From Algoriphagus algorifonticola (GTDB lineage: Bacteria > Bacteroidota > Bacteroidia > Cytophagales > Cyclobacteriaceae): a stretch of 64,000 bases of DNA. The DNA lies in NCBI RefSeq assembly GCF_007655305.1, contig NZ_VLOG01000042.1, positions 48,592 to 112,591 of the forward strand, given 5' to 3'. The notes under the pieces are model-generated. The model did not search any database, was not told where the DNA came from, and saw only the letters and a program-made list of their open reading frames with translations. Positions 47,479-54,858 of the stretch are shown piece after piece. The translations under genes and the position numbers were made by a program. The stretch's first letter is position 1. Every line of letters starts with the position of its first letter.

Positions 47479-47503
47479 TCCTCGAAATTTGAAATTTCGA
47501 GGA
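47479..47503. repeat. REP-like palindrome, left side of the RAYT cassette
   Basis: Twelve-base arms around one central base (TCCTCGAAATTT, g, AAATTTCGAGGA), located ten bases after the murF stop. It may serve as the murF terminator or as a RAYT recognition site. Confidence 0.7.
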
Positions 47504-47591
47504 CTTATCCTAAGATTTTCAATCTTTTTACAATTGATTATTTAACTACTAATAGTATTTTAATAGTTGGCTGTTTGTTTAATTTTTTGTG

Positions 47592-48122
47592 ATGGGACGA
47601 GAGTATATTGTAAAAGATCAAGAAGCTGTCCATTATGTCACTTTTACGGTGCATCAATGGGTAGATGTTTTTTCTCGAAAGTGTTATGCTGAAATTTTTC
47701 TAGAAAGTTTAAAATACTGTCAGCTATATAAGGGCTTAGAAGTTTTTGCGTGGGTTATAATGACCAATCATTGCCACATGATTATTAGATCCAAGAATAA
47801 TAACCTTTCTGATATTATTAGAGATTTAAGAAAATATACTTCTAAAATGATTTATAAGGCCATTATGGAAAACCCTAAAGAAAGCAGGAAAAAATGGTTG
47901 GCGATGACATTATTATTTGAAGACCATATTTGGTTCTGGGAGAAGGGTTATCATGGTGAAGAGATCTTTTCGAATTCATTTTTTGAAATTAAGGCTAATT
48001 ATATTCATGAAAATCCGGTTCGGGCTGGTATTGTAGAAAAGCCTGAGGATTATCTGATGAGTAGTGCAGGGGACTATTTAGGAATTAGAAAAGGGCCTTT
48101 AGATTTAGCTGTTTTTGGGTGA
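47592..48122 (+). CDS. REP-associated tyrosine transposase (Y1 type)
   Basis: A 176-residue member of the IS200-like Y1 transposase superfamily in the REP-associated (RAYT) group. The HUH motif is MTNHCHMIIRS (NHCH), and the catalytic tyrosine is in EIKANYIHENPVRAGI, a signature of these proteins, with SSAGDYLG following. Start ATG 47592 is used (GTG 47589 is adjacent). RAYTs nick single-stranded DNA at REP hairpins and are thought to spread them; such hairpins lie on both sides here. Length is typical (160-200). Confidence 0.9.
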   Translation: MGREYIVKDQEAVHYVTFTVHQWVDVFSRKCYAEIFLESLKYCQLYKGLEVFAWVIMTNHCHMIIRSKNNNLSDIIRDLRKYTSKMIYKAIMENPKESRKKWLAMTLLFEDHIWFWEKGYHGEEIFSNSFFEIKANYIHENPVRAGIVEKPEDYLMSSAGDYLGIRKGPLDLAVFG

Positions 48123-48164
48123 AAAAGCTGTTTTTTAAAAGAGGATTTCAAATCCTTGGATAAG

Positions 48165-48189
48165 TTCTCGAGGTTACAAACCTCGAGAA
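48165..48189. repeat. REP-like palindrome, right side of the RAYT cassette
   Basis: TTCTCGAGGTT (48165-48175) and AACCTCGAGAA (48179-48189) pair perfectly around ACA. The neighbouring AGGATTT/AAATCCT at 48142-48156 is a second, smaller hairpin. Confidence 0.7.
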
Positions 48190-48194
48190 GCGAG

Positions 48195-48250
48195 TTTTAA
48201 TAAAAGGCAGCCGGGGGATGAAATTGGAAGGCTTAGTTGATTTTATTTGA
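48195..48250 (+). repeat. direct repeat: 3' end of murF (copy 2)
   Basis: Reads in frame as LIKGSRGMKLEGLVDFI followed by TGA, the C-terminus of MurF with no gene body before it. It overlaps the stop of the convergent PIN gene, which suggests that this copy marks the ancestral end of murF. Confidence 0.85.
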
Positions 48251-48661
48251 AGCTAGAAAGGAAAGTTTCGGGCGTGAAAATCGGAATTTGAGACTTTTTA
48301 TAATCAGCCAAGTTTCGAGTGATAATAGCTTTGATTTCCGGCTTTTGAACAGCTGAAAAGTACTGAATAGCATCTTCAAAATCAGAAAACCCACTTTTCA
48401 TTGCTGCAAAAATCTCTTTTTCGGAAACAGGGAGGATTTTACAGAAGCTTACCAATTCGGAAACCTTTTTTAATGCTCCATCATTTCCATAAAACTTTCT
48501 TAGAAGGTAATGTACATTAGCGACTGTCAATGATGAAAGAAAAATTTGGATTTCACCATTATATCCCAAGCCAAATATACTCCTTGCCGGTACATTAAAA
48601 GGTTCCCTCTTCAAAAGGAAATCTAATATTACGTCGGAATCTAAAAAATATTAGAGTCCAT
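48243..48661 (-). pseudogene. PIN-domain toxin with a one-base frameshift near the start
   Basis: The visible open frame (48614-48243, 123 codons from TTG) lacks the first catalytic aspartate. Upstream in the same frame is LDSDVILDFLLKREPF, the classical PIN N-terminus, but it runs into a stop with no start codon. Adding one base to the T6 run of the coding strand (A6 at plus-strand 48643-48648) connects it to ATG 48661 as MDSNIFLDSDVILDFLL, overlapping the antitoxin's last codons. Downstream, SDFEDAIQYFSAV and IITRNLADYKKS carry the later acidic residues. The toxin, an RNase if intact, is therefore probably inactive or the read has a homopolymer error. Confidence 0.8.
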
Positions 48662-48917
48662 GCTTTTCCATTAATGCTTTAGTCAGCTCCTCTTTGTAAT
48701 CAAATTCTCCTTCATGCTTAAGGCATCCTTCTAATTTTAAAAAACTTTCTGGTAGCGTCTTCCTTCCCTTTTGTATAGGATTTTCCTTTTTCTCGAGTAT
48801 TAAAATCCTAAAATAATTTTCCACCAAAGATGATAAGCTTTGACCTTGTTGGGAAGCATATTCCTTTGCTTTTTTGATCACGTCTTTTTCAAGGGTGAGA
48901 GTTAACTTGGTATTCAT
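48651..48917 (-). CDS. DUF6364-like antitoxin
   Basis: An 88-residue protein beginning MNTKLTLTLEKDVIKKAKEY, a ribbon-helix-helix-like DNA-binding start typical of DUF6364 antitoxins paired with PIN toxins, followed by QGQSLSSLVENYFRIL. The C-terminal part (EFDYKEELTKALMEKHGL) would neutralise the toxin. Its end overlaps the restored start of the PIN gene. Two ACACGTGT palindromes directly upstream are probable operator sites for autoregulation. Confidence 0.82.
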   Translation of the reverse strand: MNTKLTLTLEKDVIKKAKEYASQQGQSLSSLVENYFRILILEKKENPIQKGRKTLPESFLKLEGCLKHEGEFDYKEELTKALMEKHGL

Positions 48918-48918
48918 G

Positions 48919-48950
48919 ACACGTGTAGACTTTAGAAATTAAACACGTGT
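48919..48950 (-). promoter_or_regulatory. paired palindromic operator of the toxin-antitoxin promoter
   Basis: ACACGTGT occurs at 48919-48926 and 48943-48950, two perfect 8-bp palindromes centred 24 bases apart, immediately before the antitoxin start (48917). This is the usual arrangement for an RHH antitoxin or TA complex repressing its own promoter. Confidence 0.55.
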
Positions 48951-49061
48951 AATTTATCAAAAAGTTCAATTTCTCCAAAAGCATAAACTTCATACCTCCA
49001 AATACAGTTATATCTAAATCATTTATACTTCTACCTTTAGCTTTCAAAATTTAGCTTTCTC

Positions 49062-49739
49062 ATGCGACCCTACCTTTCTTTCCTCTCAGCTCTTTCTGAA
49101 AACAATCACAAAGAATGGATGGATGCCAATAAAAAGTGGTATCAAGAGACGAGAGCGGAATTTTTGGAAGATGTTTCAGTGATCTTGAAGCAATTGTCTG
49201 AAGTTGAACCTGAATTATCAGCATTCAAACCAAAGGATTGTGTATTCAGGCAAAACCGGGACATTCGATTTTCTGCCAATAAAGATCCTTATAAGACCAA
49301 TTTTGGTGCTTACTTTTCCCCGAAAGGAAAAAAATCAGAAGGGCCCGGATATTATGTGCAAGTTCAGCCGGGAAACTCTTTTTTTGCAGGAGGCATCTGG
49401 ATGCCTATGGCAGAGACCTTGAAAAAGATTAGAAAGGAAATTGATTACTCAGGAGCTGAATTGCAAAAAATAGAGGCTGACCCAGAGTTTAAAAAATTGT
49501 TTTCTGGTATTGAGGGAGATAAGTTGAAAACCAGTCCCAGAGATTATGAAGCGGATCATCCTTACATAGAATATCTCCGTTTGAAAAGTTTCACTGTATC
49601 CCGCCCGATTGCTGAAAAAGATGTAAACTCAGGTAACTTTATCAATTTAGCCTTAGATGGTTTTAGGAAGATGAAGCCTTTCAATAACTTTTTAGCCAAG
49701 GCCATCGAAGATGTAGAGGATGGTTCAGGAATTCTGTAA
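49062..49739 (+). CDS. DUF2461 family protein
   Basis: A 225-residue protein of the DUF2461 (TIGR02453-type) family, recognisable from FLSALSENNHKEWMDANKKW at the start, RQNRDIRFSANKDPYKTNFG and YYVQVQPGNSFFAGGIWMP in the middle. No catalytic role is established for the family. It is monocistronic, and its promoter region adjoins the divergent TA pair. Confidence 0.9.
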   Translation: MRPYLSFLSALSENNHKEWMDANKKWYQETRAEFLEDVSVILKQLSEVEPELSAFKPKDCVFRQNRDIRFSANKDPYKTNFGAYFSPKGKKSEGPGYYVQVQPGNSFFAGGIWMPMAETLKKIRKEIDYSGAELQKIEADPEFKKLFSGIEGDKLKTSPRDYEADHPYIEYLRLKSFTVSRPIAEKDVNSGNFINLALDGFRKMKPFNNFLAKAIEDVEDGSGIL

Positions 49740-49771
49740 TTCAGAAATTTGAAGTCAAAAAACTGAAAAAA

Positions 49772-50581
49772 TCAGCTAATAAGTTTTTCCAAAACTGCAG
49801 CGACTCCATCTTCCTTGTGGTGAAGTGTGACTTCCTTAGCTACTGCTTTCACTTCCGGTCTCGCATTGCCAACTGCCACTCCCCAGCCGACAGACTGTAG
49901 CAAGTCAATATCATTATAATTATCTCCAAAGGCTATTACATCCCCCATGCCGAAATCATAGTACTTATTCAAAATCATTTGTAAAGCGGTTGCCTTAGAT
50001 ATCTTTTTGGGAGCAATTTCTATGTAGGTGTCTTTCGACCTGTACAAATGGAGTTGGTCTCCATAGAGGAAGTGTAGTTCCCCAAAAAGCCAACTTATTT
50101 CCTGCGAGTTTCCCATACACATGACTTTATGAGCTCCTGAATGCGAGTTTTCCCACTCTTTCAAAACCAAAGTGGTGTCCTTCCATGTTGGAGTCACTTT
50201 GGTGTTTTTGATTTCTCTGGCTGACCAATAATCCTCTTTGGGTTCAAACCAACTTTCACCTTGGTACAAACTGATATGAATGCTGGTGGATTGACTTAAT
50301 TCTAAGATTCTTTGAACTAGGTGAAGAGGAATCTCCACTGAATCCACGACTTTTCCATCGGAATCAATGACAAAGCCTCCATTGTAACAAATCAATGGTT
50401 GTTTTTCTCTATTCAAATCTCTCAGCAAATGCCGCATCGCATCAGGCATGCGCGAACTTGCCAGAATCAATGGTATTTCTGGAGAAAAGGCTTCTATGAC
50501 CTTCTTGAGTCGAGGAGATAAATCCCTCTCGGAATTCAGGAGTGTACCATCAATGTCGGTACAGATAGCTTTAAACTTCAT
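49772..50581 (-). CDS. Cof-type HAD-IIB phosphatase
   Basis: A 269-residue haloacid-dehalogenase-family hydrolase of the Cof/YidA type, likely a phosphatase for sugar or nucleotide phosphates. Motif I is ICTDIDGTLLNSERDLSPR (DxDGT), motif II is ILASSRMPDAM and motif IV is VIAFGDNYNDIDLLQSVGWG with the GDxxND aspartates, and KATALQMILNKYY lies before it. The IIB cap is between motifs II and III. Its ATG overlaps the preceding 90-residue gene's stop (TAATG), so translation is coupled. Confidence 0.92.
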   Translation of the reverse strand: MKFKAICTDIDGTLLNSERDLSPRLKKVIEAFSPEIPLILASSRMPDAMRHLLRDLNREKQPLICYNGGFVIDSDGKVVDSVEIPLHLVQRILELSQSTSIHISLYQGESWFEPKEDYWSAREIKNTKVTPTWKDTTLVLKEWENSHSGAHKVMCMGNSQEISWLFGELHFLYGDQLHLYRSKDTYIEIAPKKISKATALQMILNKYYDFGMGDVIAFGDNYNDIDLLQSVGWGVAVGNARPEVKAVAKEVTLHHKEDGVAAVLEKLIS

Positions 50582-50853
50582 TAATCAATCTGTGACCAAT
50601 CTACCTCATCTGCAAAATGGGTAAAGAAACTGAAACCAATTATTGAAATGATAATCACAGCTATTGCAAAGCCGATCAACTTCATGATTAATTCCGCTTT
50701 TGCCCAATTTGCTTTATTAGGCTCTGTGTCTTTGTCCACAGCCCATACGATCAGCATGATAAATCCTATGAGAGGAAGTTTTGAGATTAGCACATTGATA
50801 ACCCAATCACCAAGTGTTTGGGGTGGTTTTTTAAATTCTTCAGGAATATTCAT
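50581..50853 (-). CDS. small membrane protein
   Basis: A 90-residue protein with two hydrophobic helices, VLISKLPLIGFIMLIVWAV and LIGFAIAVIIISIIGFSFF, and acidic ends. No recognised family. It lies between a lipoprotein gene (4 bases upstream) and the HAD gene (1-base overlap), in a four-gene operon. Confidence 0.6.
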   Translation of the reverse strand: MNIPEEFKKPPQTLGDWVINVLISKLPLIGFIMLIVWAVDKDTEPNKANWAKAELIMKLIGFAIAVIIISIIGFSFFTHFADEVDWSQID

Positions 50854-50857
50854 TTGG

Positions 50858-51310
50858 TTAGGGTTGAGGGTTAGAAAAGAAATCAGCTACCTGAAATTCA
50901 TACTCTTGCATGGCGAAATTATCAGGGTTATTTGGATCTCTCTGAATAAACTGCACAGTAATTTGCTGATATTCTGAGGCATTTTCAAAATCCCTGACAT
51001 AAATTTCCGCACATTTTCGGGCTAAAATCTCAGGTTGCTTTCCAATAAGAAGTGGATCTCCATTTTCTAGAAGGAGAAAAATGGTGCTTTGCTCACCATC
51101 CTGAGTGGAAGTTTTGCTTAGCTGAACACTCAGGTTTTGAAAATCTCCTAAAGCTCGAATTTCGTCGGATGGCATGAACCCTTTTCCCATTACTTTTTCC
51201 ATTCCGCTAAAAACTAATCTTACAACTTTGTCAGGATTACATGCGCAAGAGCTAGTAAAGAGGATTAAAAGAAGTAGAAATGACCAGGAAGTAGCTTTGC
51301 TTGAATTCAT
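50858..51310 (-). CDS. hypothetical lipoprotein
   Basis: A 150-residue lipoprotein with lipobox TSSC (C22) and a second cysteine two residues later. The mature part (IRALGDFQNLSVQLSKTSTQ, LARKCAEIYVRDFENASEYQ) looks alpha/beta and has no known domain. It is in the same operon as another small lipoprotein upstream (14-base gap). Confidence 0.6.
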   Translation of the reverse strand: MNSSKATSWSFLLLLILFTSSCACNPDKVVRLVFSGMEKVMGKGFMPSDEIRALGDFQNLSVQLSKTSTQDGEQSTIFLLLENGDPLLIGKQPEILARKCAEIYVRDFENASEYQQITVQFIQRDPNNPDNFAMQEYEFQVADFFSNPQP

Positions 51311-51324
51311 AGGGGAAGATACAA

Positions 51325-51744
51325 TTACTCTTCCACCTTATCAATGAGTAAATAGGCTTGATAGTCCTCAAGCCTATATTTTTTAGTGGTATTTGGATAG
51401 GGTTTGAGGTCCACTAATGAGATTTTGAATCCCCAATAAAAAATTTCTGAAGGAATACCTTGATGAGGCGGATAGGTACTTAAGTCAAAGGACTGCTCTT
51501 GTCCGTTGACAGAAACCAATATTTTGATCTGCGCCAATCCTTGCCATACACAGGTGACATTTTCCGGGCAGCGGGAGTCTTGACTCAATTCCAAAAATGT
51601 AATAGTAATAGGCTCTGTGCAATGAGTTAGCTTTTCCAGATATGGGAATTCATAAGTTTCACCCAACTCAAAATTTTGACATGGTCTTTCGTTAAGGCAA
51701 GAAATTAAGGATAGGGTGCAAATTAATACAAGTAGGGTTTTCAC
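51325..51744 (-). CDS. hypothetical lipoprotein with conserved cysteine pair
   Basis: A 139-residue lipoprotein (lipobox LISC, C16). It contains ITFLELSQDSRCPENVTCVW with two cysteines and a WQG, a stretch seen in small beta-rich lipoproteins of Bacteroidota. Function unknown. It is the first gene of a four-gene operon ending with the HAD phosphatase. Confidence 0.65.
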   Translation of the reverse strand: MKTLLVLICTLSLISCLNERPCQNFELGETYEFPYLEKLTHCTEPITITFLELSQDSRCPENVTCVWQGLAQIKILVSVNGQEQSFDLSTYPPHQGIPSEIFYWGFKISLVDLKPYPNTTKKYRLEDYQAYLLIDKVEE

Positions 51745-51861
51745 AGAAAGCAGGGAGTATGATCTGTAATATAGACGGATGTATCCAACCTAATGCTACT
51801 TAAAAATGAAAACTTTCACGATAAAGGTGAAGTCAAATTTTTAACCTGATATCTCTAGGGA

Positions 51862-51937
51862 ACATTGATGAGGGATTATTGAAACTAAATGACACTCTCG
51901 CATGATTGCGGGACGCACTATCCAGATGAGCTAATTG
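51862..51937 (-). other. degenerate tRNA-like sequence
   Basis: Read on the minus strand, TTAGCTCATCTGGATAGTGCG resembles a tRNA D-arm (TAGCTCA, GGATAG), followed by an imperfect anticodon arm (TCCCG, 8-base loop, CGAGA) and a weak T-arm with TTTCAATAA and CCCTC. The acceptor arms do not pair and the anticodon is not assignable. It is probably a decayed tRNA gene behind tRNA-Ala. Confidence 0.3.
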
Positions 51938-51940
51938 GAA

Positions 51941-51971
51941 AATAAAAAAGCTCCACATTTCTGTGAAGCTT
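51941..51971 (-). terminator. terminator after tRNA-Ala
   Basis: AAGCTCCACA (51948-51957) and TGTGAAGCTT (51962-51971) form a ten-base stem with one mismatch and a TTTC loop; the A run to the left supplies a T run on the minus strand. Confidence 0.75.
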
Positions 51972-51975
51972 TGAG

Positions 51976-52053
<78 letters not shown>

Positions 52054-52096
52054 GGATTGCAAATATAAGCTGAGGATTCAATTACCCAAACAAAAA

Positions 52097-52717
52097 TTAA
52101 TCGGTGTTGTAATTTATCCTTGTCATAATACTCCTGCCTAAAGTGACCTCATCTGTAAACTCTAATTCGCCTCCCACTGGTATTCCTCTTGCTATGGTAC
52201 TGACTGATACCCTTTTTTCTTTCAGGCGCTTTGCCAAATAAAAGGCCGTGGTGTCCCCTTCCATGGTTGCGCTTAAGGCTAATATAACCTCTTTTACTGG
52301 TTCGGATTCGGAAGCCTTTTCAATCCGATTGATTAGAGATTCAATCTTAAGATCCTCTGGACCGATTCCCTGAATGGGGGAAATTACGCCGCCAAGCACA
52401 TGGTACTTTCCTTGATATTGATTGGTATTTTCTATGGCGAGCACATCTCTCATGTCTTCAACTACACAGATGATGGTGCCATCTCTTCTATGGCTTTTGC
52501 AAATACTGCATTCCTCCTCATCGGCAACATTGTGACAGATTTTGCAATACTTGATTTCCTGCCTCATTCTTGATAATGCAAGAGTTAAGGCCTCAGTATG
52601 TGCTTCACTTTGCTTCAACAGATGTAAAGCCAAGCGCAATGCAGTTTTTTTTCCGATCCCAGGTAATCTGGAAATTTCGGTTACTGCATCTTCAATTAAT
52701 TTGGAAGGAAAATTCAC
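52097..52717 (-). CDS. recR: recombination mediator RecR
   Basis: A 206-residue recombination-repair protein that helps load RecA on gapped DNA. Visible features are the N-terminal helix-hairpin-helix SRLPGIGKKTALRLALHLL, the four-cysteine zinc motif CKICHNVADEEECSIC, and the Toprim stretch VVEDMRDVLAIENTNQYQGK followed by HVLGGVISPIQGIGPEDL. The C-terminal Walker-B-like part has TMEGDTTAFYLAKRL and ISTIARGIPVGGELEFTDEV-type sequence (VSTIARGIPVGGELE). Length is typical. It starts ten bases after the clpS stop. Confidence 0.96.
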   Translation of the reverse strand: MNFPSKLIEDAVTEISRLPGIGKKTALRLALHLLKQSEAHTEALTLALSRMRQEIKYCKICHNVADEEECSICKSHRRDGTIICVVEDMRDVLAIENTNQYQGKYHVLGGVISPIQGIGPEDLKIESLINRIEKASESEPVKEVILALSATMEGDTTAFYLAKRLKEKRVSVSTIARGIPVGGELEFTDEVTLGRSIMTRINYNTD

Positions 52718-52727
52718 AGGGTGATGT

Positions 52728-53021
52728 TTATACTATTGTGGCTTGAATACCTTCATCTAAGATAGCTTCACACATAGGTTTTAGCTCTTCTTGACTTCCT
52801 TTTTTTACAGCGCATTTACCTTTGTAATGGATGATGATTGTGCACTGTTCGGCCTGTTCTCTTGTGTGTTTGCAAACTCTAATCAACACATTGATTACAT
52901 GATCGAAGGTGTTGACATCGTCATTGAATACCACCAGATCATGAGACTCAAGGTCCAGTAATTCCTCTACTAATACGTCTTCTTTTTCTACCTGAGGGAA
53001 AGGTGTACTCATTTCAATCAT
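52728..53021 (-). CDS. clpS: ATP-dependent Clp protease adaptor ClpS
   Basis: A 97-residue adaptor that delivers N-degron substrates to ClpAP. It shows the N-terminal extension, then HDLVVFNDDVNTFDHVINVL, with the conserved NDD..T motif, KHTREQAEQCTIIIHYKGKC and the C-terminal IQATIV. A start at 53012 is also possible. It lies upstream of recR in the same orientation with a ten-base gap. Confidence 0.95.
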   Translation of the reverse strand: MIEMSTPFPQVEKEDVLVEELLDLESHDLVVFNDDVNTFDHVINVLIRVCKHTREQAEQCTIIIHYKGKCAVKKGSQEELKPMCEAILDEGIQATIV

Positions 53022-53073
53022 TTTGCAAAATTAAGAATATTAGACAAATTTGACGACTCACCAACGATGCGCT

Positions 53074-54519
53074 ATGAATCCCCAAATTGTACTGCTTGTT
53101 ATCTCCTGTTATTTTTTGATGTTATTTCTCATCTCTTGGTTTACATCCAGAAAAATCACAGCAGATACTTTTTTCACCGGTGACCGTCAATCCCCTTGGT
53201 TTTTGGTTGCCTTTGGTATGATTGGCGCCTCATTATCTGGAGTGACTTTTATTTCGGTTCCCGGAGAGGTAGGTAATTCTAACTTCTATTACTTCCAGGT
53301 TGTTTTGGGATATACCCTTGGGTATTTCACTATTGCCAAGGTTTTATTGCCTCTTTACTACCGACTTAACTTAGTATCCATCTATTCCTATTTGGAAGAT
53401 AGATTTGGCTTTTGGTCATACAAAACGGGTGCCTTTTTCTTTATTTTATCAAGAACTTTAGGTTCCTCGCTGAGAGTATTTTTGGTTGCTTCCGTTTTGC
53501 AGTTGATTTTATTTGACTCTTTAGGTATTCCTTTTTGGGTTTCAGTCTTGATCACTGTTGGTTTGATTTGGCTTTACACGCATAGAGGAGGGATCAAGAC
53601 GGTAGTTTGGACAGATACGCTTCAGACCTTTTTTATGCTGTTGGCAGTACTTGTGTGCATCAAGCTAGTTGGGGATGAATTAAGCTTCTCCGGTATTTCC
53701 GATTATTTCACCGCGGTTTCTCAAGATTCTCGTTCGGAAATTTTTAATTGGGATTGGAAAGCCGGAACCAATTTCTTCAAGCAATTTATCTCAGGCGCAT
53801 TTATAACCATCGTCATGACAGGTTTGGATCAGGATATGATGCAGAAAAATCTTACTTGCCGAAATATTGGTGATGCACAGAAAAACATGTTTTGGTTTAC
53901 TATCATTTTGGTGATTGTAAATTTGCTGTTTCTTTCTCTGGGTGTGATGCTTTACCTCTACGCTGAAACCAAAGGCGTTCAATTACCCGCAAAAACAGAT
54001 GAGCTATTCCCACTTTTGGCCACTCAGCATTTTTCCGCTTTTGCCGGGATTATCTTCGTGTTAGGCATCACAGCTGCAGCTTATTCGAGTGCCGATTCTA
54101 CACTGACAGCTTTGACAACTTCATTTTGCATTGACTTCTTAGAGATAGAACGGAAGTATCCTAAGGAAAGGAGAGTTGCCATTAGAAAGCGAGTCCACAT
54201 TGCATTTACCTTCGTGATGTTTATTGCCATTCTGATCTTTCATTGGATCAATGATCAGAGTGTGATTAACTCAGTATTTATCATAGCCGGTTATACTTAC
54301 GGGCCCTTATTGGGGCTCTATGCATTCGGGCTGTTTACAAAATTGAAGGTAAAAGATCGTTGGGTTCCCTTAATGGCAATAATGGCTCCATTACTGACTT
54401 TTATGATCAGTTATAATTCTGAAAAATGGCTCTGGGGATACAAGTTTGGCTTTGAAGCTTTGATCCTGAATGGGCTCCTGATGTATTTGGGTCTCTATCT
54501 TGGTAGAATCAAAAAGTGA
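53074..54519 (+). CDS. sodium:solute symporter (SSS family)
   Basis: A 481-residue inner-membrane transporter with about 13 hydrophobic helices. From ATG 53074 (the frame opens eight codons earlier at TTG) it begins MNPQIVLLVISCYFLMLFLI. Family motifs are GMIGASLSGVTFISVPGEVG and the helix pair around SRTLGSSLRVFLVASVLQL. The TAAAYSSADSTLTALTTS segment holds residues equivalent to a sodium-binding site. The solute is not determinable. Divergent from clpS and convergent with the ATL gene. Confidence 0.92.
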   Translation: MNPQIVLLVISCYFLMLFLISWFTSRKITADTFFTGDRQSPWFLVAFGMIGASLSGVTFISVPGEVGNSNFYYFQVVLGYTLGYFTIAKVLLPLYYRLNLVSIYSYLEDRFGFWSYKTGAFFFILSRTLGSSLRVFLVASVLQLILFDSLGIPFWVSVLITVGLIWLYTHRGGIKTVVWTDTLQTFFMLLAVLVCIKLVGDELSFSGISDYFTAVSQDSRSEIFNWDWKAGTNFFKQFISGAFITIVMTGLDQDMMQKNLTCRNIGDAQKNMFWFTIILVIVNLLFLSLGVMLYLYAETKGVQLPAKTDELFPLLATQHFSAFAGIIFVLGITAAAYSSADSTLTALTTSFCIDFLEIERKYPKERRVAIRKRVHIAFTFVMFIAILIFHWINDQSVINSVFIIAGYTYGPLLGLYAFGLFTKLKVKDRWVPLMAIMAPLLTFMISYNSEKWLWGYKFGFEALILNGLLMYLGLYLGRIKK

Positions 54520-54858
54520 TCAAAATCCGAGTTCTTTTTCTGGGTCCCAAAAAAGGTTTTCGAAGTTTTGCACCTGATCATTTTCAACTTGAACGCCTTC
54601 TGATTCTAAAAGCTCCTGCATTTTAGTGGGGGTTTGAAAATGATGTTTACCCGTGAGTAAGCCGTTTCTGTTGACCACACGATGCGCAGGTACATCTGGT
54701 AAAGTGTGTGCGGCATTCATGGCATAGCCTACCATTCTGGCACCACTTTTTAGGCCCAAATAATTGGCAATGGCCCCATAAGAGCAAACTCTGCCTTCAG
54801 GTATCTCTTTGACTACCTGATAGACAAGATCAAAATAATTAGGCTTTTCTGTGTTCAT
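54520..54858 (-). CDS. MGMT-family alkyltransferase-like (ATL) protein
   Basis: A 112-residue protein of the O6-alkylguanine-DNA alkyltransferase fold, with YFDLVYQVVKEIPEGRVCSY and GARMVGYAMNAA. The active-site position reads PAHRVVNRNG rather than PCHRV, so the reactive cysteine is replaced by alanine. This is the ATL class that binds alkylated DNA and recruits nucleotide excision repair rather than repairing directly. Its start lies 20 bases inside the end of the MscS gene. Confidence 0.92.
   Translation of the reverse strand: MNTEKPNYFDLVYQVVKEIPEGRVCSYGAIANYLGLKSGARMVGYAMNAAHTLPDVPAHRVVNRNGLLTGKHHFQTPTKMQELLESEGVQVENDQVQNFENLFWDPEKELGF

Larger units (their letters stand above)
47470..48194 (+). 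mobile_element. RAYT (REP-associated tyrosine transposase) cassette
   Basis: The region contains a transposase gene and REP-like hairpins at both ends: TCCTCGAAATTT-g-AAATTTCGAGGA (47479-47503), AGGATTT-c-AAATCCT (48142-48156) and TTCTCGAGGTT-aca-AACCTCGAGAA (48165-48189). It is flanked by the two copies of the murF tail. The boundaries given are those flanks; the true element ends are not certain. Confidence 0.7.

Noticed and set aside
53026..53033. TAATTTTG (minus strand) as clpS promoter
   Set aside because: It matches the -7 box but no TTG lies at a suitable distance upstream, so it was not listed as a feature.
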